Positions 58,035 through 64,000 of a DNA stretch of 64,000 bases are shown here, in pieces. Every line of letters starts with the position of its first letter. The first letter of the stretch is position 1. The notes beneath the pieces were generated by a model. The model did no database searches. It was not told the origin of the DNA and saw nothing but the letters and a program-made list of their open reading frames with translations. Source of the stretch: Plantago ovata. Lineage: Eukaryota; Streptophyta; Magnoliopsida; Lamiales; Plantaginaceae. The DNA lies in assembly GCA_028274465.1 (NCBI GenBank), contig CM051457.1:58823550-58887549 (forward strand), read 5' to 3'. The position numbers and the translations under genes are program-made.

Positions 58035-59680
58035 TTGGCGATATTAATAAACGCCAAGTGACTAGATCCAAAGCTACTCATGGATTTGCTGAAGAAGCAA
58101 CTGTCGTAGAAGTAGAATCATTGTTCTCTTGCTTTGTTTCAGAAATTGAACCTAAAACCATAGAAAAAGCTTTAAAGCATTCTGAATGGATAAAGGCAAT
58201 GCAAGAAGAACTGGATCAATTTGAAAGGAACAAAGTCTGGAAACTTGTGCCACTTGCTGAAGACAAGAAAGCTATTGGTACAAAGTGGGTGTTCAGAAAC
58301 AAGCTGAGCGAGTCTGGTGAAGTAACAAGAAATAAAGCACGCTTAGTTGCTCAAGGTTACTGTCAGACTGAAGGATTGGACTATGATGAGTCTTATGCAC
58401 CAGTTGCAAGATTGGATGCAATTAGGCTTTTCTTAGCATTTGCTGCTCACAATGACTTCATTGTTTACCAAATGGATGTTAAAAGTGCATTCTAAAATGG
58501 TGAACTTGCTGAAGAAGTCTACCTAGAACAACCTCCTGGCTTTGAACTTCCCTGAGAAATCAAGATGGTATACAAGCTTTAGAAAGCTGTATATGGTCTA
58601 AAGCAAGCACCAAGAGCATGGTATGATACCTTGGCTAAGTTCTTGCTGGAAAATGGTTTCAAGAAAGGTGAAGTTGACAAAACCTTATTTACCATGAACC
58701 ATGATGGTAAAATACTCTTAGTTCAAATTTATGTGGATGACATAATTTTTGGATCTAAGGACAAGCAACTTTGTGATGATTTTGCCAAACTCATGACAAA
58801 TAAGTTTGAAATGAGTATGATGGGAAAATTGAATTATTTCCTAGGATTGCAAGTCAAGCAACTCAAAGATGGAATATTCATAAATCAAGCAAAGTATGCG
58901 AAAGAAATGCTCATAAAGTTTAGGATCAAAGAGGATGAGAAACCTGAAAAGATCCCTATGAGTGTTGGTACCAAATTGGGCTATACTAAAGAGGACAAAA
59001 GTGTTGAAGAACACAAGTATAGGAAGCTCATTGGTTCCTTGTTGTATCTAACAGCAAGTAGACCTGACATTCAGTATGTTGTTTGTGTGTGTGCAAGATT
59101 CCAATCTCATCCAAGAGAATCACACTACAAAAAGGCAATCAAGATACTGAAATATGTTAAAGGTACAGTCAATGTTGGATTATGGTATCCTAAAGATTCT
59201 GGACTTGAATTGGTTGGCTATTCTGATGCTGATCATGGAGGATCAACTCTTGATAGAAAAAGTACCTCTGGAACTTGTCAGTTTTTGGGTACTAGATTAA
59301 TATCATGGTTCAGCAAGAAGCAAACTTGTGTCGCCAATTCATCTACTGAATCTGAATACATTGCAGCTGGTTGTTGCACAGCTCAAATCCTATGGATTCA
59401 GCAACAATTAAGAGATTATGGTATTTCTGCAAAGAAAACACCAATCTTTTGTGATAATACAAGTGCTATTGCAATTACGCAAAATCCTAAGTTTCACTCT
59501 AGGACCAAGCACATTGATATTAGACATCATTTCATTAGAGATCATGTGGAAAAAGGTGATATTGAGGTTGTGAAAGTAGGAACCGAAGATCTGCTTGCTG
59601 ACATCTTCACCAAGCCCCTACCGGATAATAGGTTCGCAATGCTAAGGTATAACCTTGGATTGATTGAACTACCTCAATAA
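58031..59680 (+). pseudogene. Reverse transcriptase and RNase H region of D
   Basis: RT motifs [48 protein letters not shown] and QIYVDDIIFGS (catalytic YVDD, about 58727-58752), RNase H motifs GYSDADHGGSTLDRKSTSG, NSSTESEYIAAG, FCDNTSAIAITQNPKFHSRT and HIDIRHHFIRDHVEKG. Classic plant copia. Broken. Confidence 0.88.
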
Positions 59681-59694
59681 AGGATACACTTGGC

Positions 59695-60062
59695 AGAATG
59701 CTGAAACAGGTATTCAGCAAGCCAAAGTATTCCTGTCTAAAAGACTCAGTCACTGATTTCTTCTAAGAAATGATAAGTCACTATATGATTGCTGAAACAT
59801 GCATTGAGCAAGTAATTCCTTCAAAACGGGTATTTGTTAGGAAACTTGACCACTTGCTGAGACAGGCACTCAGTAAGAGAAAGAACTTAAGGATTGTTGA
59901 GACGGGCACTCAGATAATCAAAAGATACTGAAATAGGTATTCAAGTATCAAAGGAATTTTCTGAGACGGGAACTCAGAAAAAGAGCAAAGCTCATCTCTC
60001 AGATTTTACCAAAGATGTCTCAAGTACAAAGAATTTACTGATACGGGAAATCAGAAATATCT
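59695..60062. repeat. Hairpin array downstream of pol in D
   Basis: About seven short inverted repeats, including CTGAAACAGGTATTCAG, CTGAGACAGGCACTCAG, TGAGACGGGCACTCA and CTGAGACGGGAACTCAG, spaced 40-70 bases. Arms vary together (GAG/CTC or GAA/TTC) around a RACRGG centre. B has the same array at 8849-9260. Confidence 0.75.
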
Positions 60063-60595
60063 TTTAAACTTAAGAAAATACGAGATATCTAAGTAAGGGG
60101 GAACTTTCAGCAAGTATCTAGATTGTTAATTCAAACTCGCTGAAAAGATTCTTGTCTATTTCAGCAAGCAATCTATCCCTTAATACTCGGTAAAATCAAT
60201 TTGTGACGTTGAACTGGCACAGATAAACTCGCAATAATCATGACATGAAATTCAATCGTGGCCATTGATTAAAAGGAGTTACTTATCTAACGGCTAACAA
60301 AACAAAGAGAGAGAGTGCTCTGACGGTTTTAGTTAGTGGGCCACTACGCATTCAATGCAAAGGCTCCACTAACTCCAGTGTTTCTCTGTGTTACCCTTGC
60401 AAAGAGCTCAAATCGATTGAGTTTCTCACACACCAGAGACACTATATAAAGAAGGAGTTAGAGAAATGACAAAATTCTTTAACTCACATTTCCTTTCTCT
60501 GCAAATTCTAGCCTGAATCTACTGTACCTCCGGTCAAAAAGAAAACTATCTCTTTTCGTACACATTTTCTTGCTCTATATAAGAAATGGCTCCCA
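60063..60595 (+). promoter_or_regulatory. Spacer of D with internal polypurine word and TATA-like sequence
   Basis: GTAAGGGGGAACT at 60093-60105 looks like a polypurine tract; repeated polypurine tracts after pol are reported for Sireviruses, as I recall. TATATAAA at 60443-60450 is followed by a CT/A-rich leader-like stretch and an ATG at 60596, about 145 bases on. No gene within the spacer. Confidence 0.5.
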
Positions 60596-62163
60596 AGAGA
60601 CAGTCATCAAAGTCCACAAAGTCGTCAAAGGTTGACAGTGCTGAAACACGCACTGCTCGGGTGACTACTCCGGCCCAAACACAACGAAAGTTGTGTTGAA
60701 AAACGACCGAATCTCAGAAAAACCTATGCCTCCGTCATATCTTGACACTGCAAAGTGTGAGATGTTGATGCAATGGGGAGGGTTTGCAAAAGAAAAGTAC
60801 ATTAGGTACTTTTATGAACAAGAACTCGATGACGAAAATGAAGAGGCGCTTGAGTTATCAAGCAGCAAGGCCTCATGAACTTTATCTCTGCTCGCACTAA
60901 GCAAGTGAGCATGATTGATACAATGGAATTCTACAACAATGCAGAAATCCAGTCCCTTACAGACAGTAATGGAGTCACTGAAAAAGTGATCCTTACTTAT
61001 GTTCAGAACACGCAAATCGTCCTGAAATGGACTGATTTAGCGGAGATATTTCAGATTCCAACCACTGGAACTGAAGATGACGTCACTGCCACTGACGAAG
61101 AAATTGAAGCTTTCTACAGTGACGTCAGAAATGAAAAATGAAGAAAGGCGAGATAGCTCCCGTGACTTGGACAAAGCACGTTAAGAGAAAGCATCTCTGC
61201 CATTCACTTGGTCTAGTAGCTCTGCTACTGATAAAGTTCTTGACTCCCAAGTTGGAGGAATTGACCAAGTAGGCCTGAGAAGATGGCCATTGCTGATGCA
61301 TATCCATGAAATAAAACGAACTTAACTGGGCTAAGTACATTTTCAACAGGCTTGTTGATTGTGTTACTAAGTTTAAGGTAAAGGTAGAAGACAACAAGGT
61401 CTCACCTTCCTTTCCAGTTATGTATGGAATCAAGATATGCTATATCCTTGAACATTTCAGGATTCAGCTAAGAAACCCATTGCCCAATCTGTAGCAATGT
61501 GGGAAGATTTCTACAAGCAGAATGTACCTAAGATTGCTGGAAAGAAACGAAGAAGACAACAACTGCAAATGTTGAGCACAAGCCAGCAAGAAAGGTATAC
61601 AACAGCTGCAGATGTTACCACTCAGCAACTTAGAGATGAAACTGCTGTTGGTGGTGGTAACACAAATGAAACTGCTGTAAAATCAACAAGGTACGTGTAC
61701 AACACCTGCTGAAAATGCAACTATAGATGACTCTGGGAAACTAACTGAGAAATCTAAACAAGAAAAAGAGGAAAGCTGATGATGACACTCAGACTACTGC
61801 AGCGTCATCAGCAAATCCCGTACCTAAGAGGAAACGGACAAGCAACAAAGGAAAGAAAACACTGGCTCGCTCAGTCAGTCCTCCTGCATGTCCAAGACTC
61901 CTCATCATTCCCAGACAAATGCTGAAACGCATTTGCCAGTAGAGATGTTCTGAAATGTTACTGAAACATATCAGCAATTGTTGAAGTGTGTTTGGGAAGC
62001 CTTCAACAATCAACTTAACTTGTGAACATTCTACTCGTAGAACTAGACCACAAGGCTAGTGGAAATGAATTCCTGCCCAAGTCCCAGATATCTACATTGT
62101 AGATAACTTAGATGATCCAAACCATGGTAACCAGTAAGGCCATTGTGCTGATCTGCAAAAAGG
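60596..62163 (+). pseudogene. Third ORF region of D (env-like position of Sireviruses)
   Basis: Starts MAPKRQSSKSTKSSKVDSAE, basic and Ser-rich. Further on come MLMQWGGFAKEKYIRYFYEQ and a block with MIDTMEFYNNAEIQ, ILTYVQNTQIVLKW and LAEIFQIP. Sireviruses often carry an env-like or unknown ORF here. I see no clear signal peptide or transmembrane segment in the readable parts. The block resembles, loosely, the FY...VRG...I pattern of the A/G accessory ORF. Broken, with about five breaks, and its end is lost in the gap. Confidence 0.6.
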
Positions 62164-62263
62164 NNNNNNNNNNNNNNNNNNNNNNNNNNNNNNNNNNNNN
62201 NNNNNNNNNNNNNNNNNNNNNNNNNNNNNNNNNNNNNNNNNNNNNNNNNNNNNNNNNNNNNNN
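62164..62263. other. Scaffold gap (100 N)
   Basis: Exactly 100 N. The 3' LTR of D resumes at the position equal to base 52940 of the 5' LTR, so at least about 860 bases of LTR are missing here, more than the 100 shown. Confidence 0.95.
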
Positions 62264-63082
62264 TCTTACTACCATTGATCCGTTCCAAGACTTAAAGCTT
62301 GAAAAAGCTACTTGTGAAAAAGTAGAATAAACTCGGCTAATAAATTAGTTAAGTGTTCTTTCTTTCAAACAAGAACAAGTCTTGACACCAGAAACAATCA
62401 AACTTGTTTACTGCAAAGTATTCAATGTTGTGTTTCTTAGATTACTTGTTGTAACTGAATAAGTTATAATTAAGTCATCTGACCCCAAAACTCTCTAACT
62501 GAACATACACCCTTTCAGGCGTGATATTCATGGGGAACTTAATCGAGCAAAGTTTTGCTGATTAAAGGTACCAAGTTTGGTGGAGAACAAGGTTGAGTTC
62601 TCTAGTTTAGGTTGGAGACAAAGCAAGTGTACTTTGGTTTCTGTTGAATCGCTTTAGATAGGAGATTGTAAGGAACCTCAATCATATCTTAGTGAATTCA
62701 GTCCTAGAAAGGACAAAGTGGATTAGTTGAGAGATTACGCCACTCTCAGATACCACTATAAAAGTGTTTGTGTGATTTACTTACTGTATTTAGTTTTCAG
62801 CAAATTATATCTGTCTGTACACAGTCACTCACTTCACTTGCTGAAACCTTTACTTACTGAAAGAGCACTTATTGTATCAAAGACTTCCGCTCTCTGATTT
62901 TAAGTATCAGCAAACCAAGCTACTGTAAAGTAACTTACGCTTGCTGAGAAAGTTAAGTATCAGCAAACTCATTACTGAAAAGTAATAAGTACTTGCTGAG
63001 AAAGTTTTAAACGACGAAAGTTTGAAAAGACTATTCACCCCCCCCCCCTCTAGTCTTTTCTTGTTGTTTAAAGGGACTAACA
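62264..63082 (+). repeat. 3' LTR of D (second half)
   Basis: Aligns with 52940-53756 over its whole length, ends CTAACA, and is followed by GGTAA. No gene. Confidence 0.92.
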
Positions 63083-63421
63083 GGTAAATTGCAAAACAGT
63101 ACTACACTTTCAACAAACTCCAGAACAGTCCTTAGAGAAAACTTGTTTTAACAGTTTAGTCCAACACAGTAAAATTACCAAACTACCCTCGTACAGTAAT
63201 TGCAGAAAAGTCCTTTTAGTTTTCAGAAAGTACAGTCAAGTCCAACAGCCCTTTACACTTGCAAAACAGTCCTCAAAAATAAATAAGTCTTTCAAACTAG
63301 TCCTCAGTCAACACGGTCAAATACAATTGCAAAAAGGTCCTTTAGGTTTTAAGAAATCCCAGAACAGTTCACAAGGTTTACTTAATACAATTCAGTCCCA
63401 AATAACTAACAAGTTCAATTC
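63083..63421 (-). repeat. 5' LTR of E, second segment
   Basis: Continues E's LTR after D (matches 21997-22334). Interrupted by H at 63422. Confidence 0.85.
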
Positions 63422-63677
63422 TGTTAGGAAACTTGTAATTTTGATGAGCAATTAACCATGCTAAATTAAGGAAAGTCCAGTAACTAGTACTCTTAAGGTC
63501 CATAGGAATTTAGAATTTTAATGACATTGTAAAAGAGGAACGTTTGCTGAAGACTTAGAGTAGGTGCTAGATAGGTTAGTTTTACCGCTTATGATGTATC
63601 TTGTTTTCTGAAAAGAAATACAACCTATTGAAGCATTTGCTGATGATGTACTTTGTTTACACAAACAAACTGATGAA
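63422..63677 (+). mobile_element. Element H: copia LTR fragment of the B/C/D family
   Basis: Begins TGTTAGGAAACTTGTAATTT and follows D's LTR for about 250 bases. AATTC (63417-63421) is the likely target copy. Interrupted by an A-family LTR; the remainder is outside the window. Confidence 0.85.
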
Positions 63678-64000
63678 TGATGAACGTATTTTTTACGCGT
63701 TCATCTTGTCTTTTTTACCTTCTATTGCTATCTTCTAGCCTTATTTTTTGGTTAGTTTTGTAGAATAGTGTCACGTTTTGTGTTTTCTGCATTTTCAGGC
63801 ACTTAGGTACGAAACGGCGTTTTTGGAGCTAAAAACGAGCCTTTTTGATGGAAAAGATGGCCCCGTTGAAGTTCCCCAATCTCCGTGGCTTGTTCGTGAG
63901 TGTCTGAGCCTCAATAAGCATTGAGAAGGATGAGTCCAAGGCACCCGAGGGCCGTACGAGGGCAAAAAGATTGAGTTTGAAGACAAAAATCTGCCAAGGA
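63678..64000 (+). mobile_element. LTR of an A-family element, start only
   Basis: Starts TGATGAACGTATTTTTTACG and matches the complement of 165-489 and 8516-8841. Plus orientation, unlike A. Cut by the window end before the palindrome array is complete. Confidence 0.88.

Larger units (their letters stand above)
52081..63082 (+). mobile_element. Element D: Sirevirus/Maximus-like copia element, both LTRs present
   Basis: 5' LTR 52081-53756, initiator-Met primer site, long gag, protease, integrase, RT, RNase H, then a hairpin array, an internal polypurine word, a third ORF region and a 3' LTR whose first half is lost in a scaffold gap. Bounded by GGTAA (52076-52080 and 63083-63087). By eye about 15 substitutions separate the 820 shared LTR bases (about 1.8 percent), some 0.7 million years at 1.3e-8 per site per year. 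Broken, with about five breaks in gag-pol and several in the third ORF. Confidence 0.92.
20741..63421 (-). mobile_element. Element E: Tekay/Del-like Ty3/gypsy chromovirus, host of F, G, D and H
   Basis: Minus-strand gypsy element. Visible parts: 3' LTR 20741-22632 plus 35291-36108; internal end 36109-36165; gag-pol 44963-49449; small ORF 49816-50160; primer site 50520-50531; 5' LTR 50534-52080 plus 63083-63421, the rest lying beyond H. It carries RT, RNase H, integrase and a chromodomain-like C-terminus, so this type is autonomous when intact. By eye the shared LTR parts differ by about 3 percent. It holds two Athila-like elements and two copia elements. Broken, with about five breaks in the coding part besides the nested insertions. 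Confidence 0.88.

Noticed and set aside
59695-60062. CRISPR-like array
   Set aside because: Repeats are short, degenerate and unevenly spaced, in a plant retroelement; they are inverted repeats and not direct repeats with unique spacers.

Overview
The window is plant nuclear DNA made almost entirely of nested LTR retrotransposons. I see no host protein gene, rRNA gene, intact tRNA gene or CRISPR array. The element types (Athila-like gag with a tRNA-Asp primer site, a Tekay/Del-like chromovirus, Sirevirus/Maximus-like copia with a third ORF) point to a flowering plant with a repeat-rich genome. I cannot name the species. Two runs of exactly 100 N (30081-30180, 62164-62263) are scaffold gaps of unknown true length.

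Layout: 1-8841 is element A (minus strand), an Athila-like element carrying gag and protease plus an accessory ORF but no visible reverse transcriptase or integrase. It sits in the 3' noncoding part of copia element B (8842-16546, minus). B sits in the pol remnant of copia C (16547-20740, minus). C's LTR is interrupted at 20741 by E, a Tekay/Del-like gypsy element (minus) whose visible parts run to 63421. Nested inside E are F (22633-35285, plus, in E's 3' LTR, target duplication ACTAC), G (36166-44957, plus, at the end of E's internal region, target duplication AGAGC), D (52081-63082, plus, a copia element in E's 5' LTR, target duplication GGTAA) and H (63422-63677, a copia LTR fragment). An LTR of A's family starts inside H at 63678 and runs off the window. 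Insertion order is therefore C, then E, then F, G, D and H; on the left C, then B, then A.

The most interesting material is the A/F/G group. All three keep gag-protease and lack recognisable RT and IN. In A and G a distinct accessory ORF occupies the place of the missing genes. All three have (1) arrays of short palindromes in the LTR and again just upstream of the accessory-ORF leader, with a different palindrome in A than in F/G but the same placement; (2) a putative GT-AG intron of 537-543 nt ending a few bases before the accessory ATG; (3) a hairpin with an AGGCAA loop after gag-pro; (4) two or three copies of an AACCTATTC/GAATAGGTT hairpin followed by a long purine-rich tract before the polypurine tract. 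This suggests a non-autonomous retroelement with two coordinately controlled transcripts, the second spliced, that borrows its replication enzymes. The shared architecture is visible in the sequence; the function is inferred.

The copia elements carry a separate signal: the word TTGCTGA (or its complement TCAGCAA) is strongly over-represented in LTRs, leaders and coding regions alike, and a hairpin array lies between pol and the third ORF, which has its own TATA-like sequence. E carries a tRNA-like segment in both LTRs and a small extra ORF upstream of gag. All elements are treated as fossils; break counts are approximate and LTR divergences were counted by eye.
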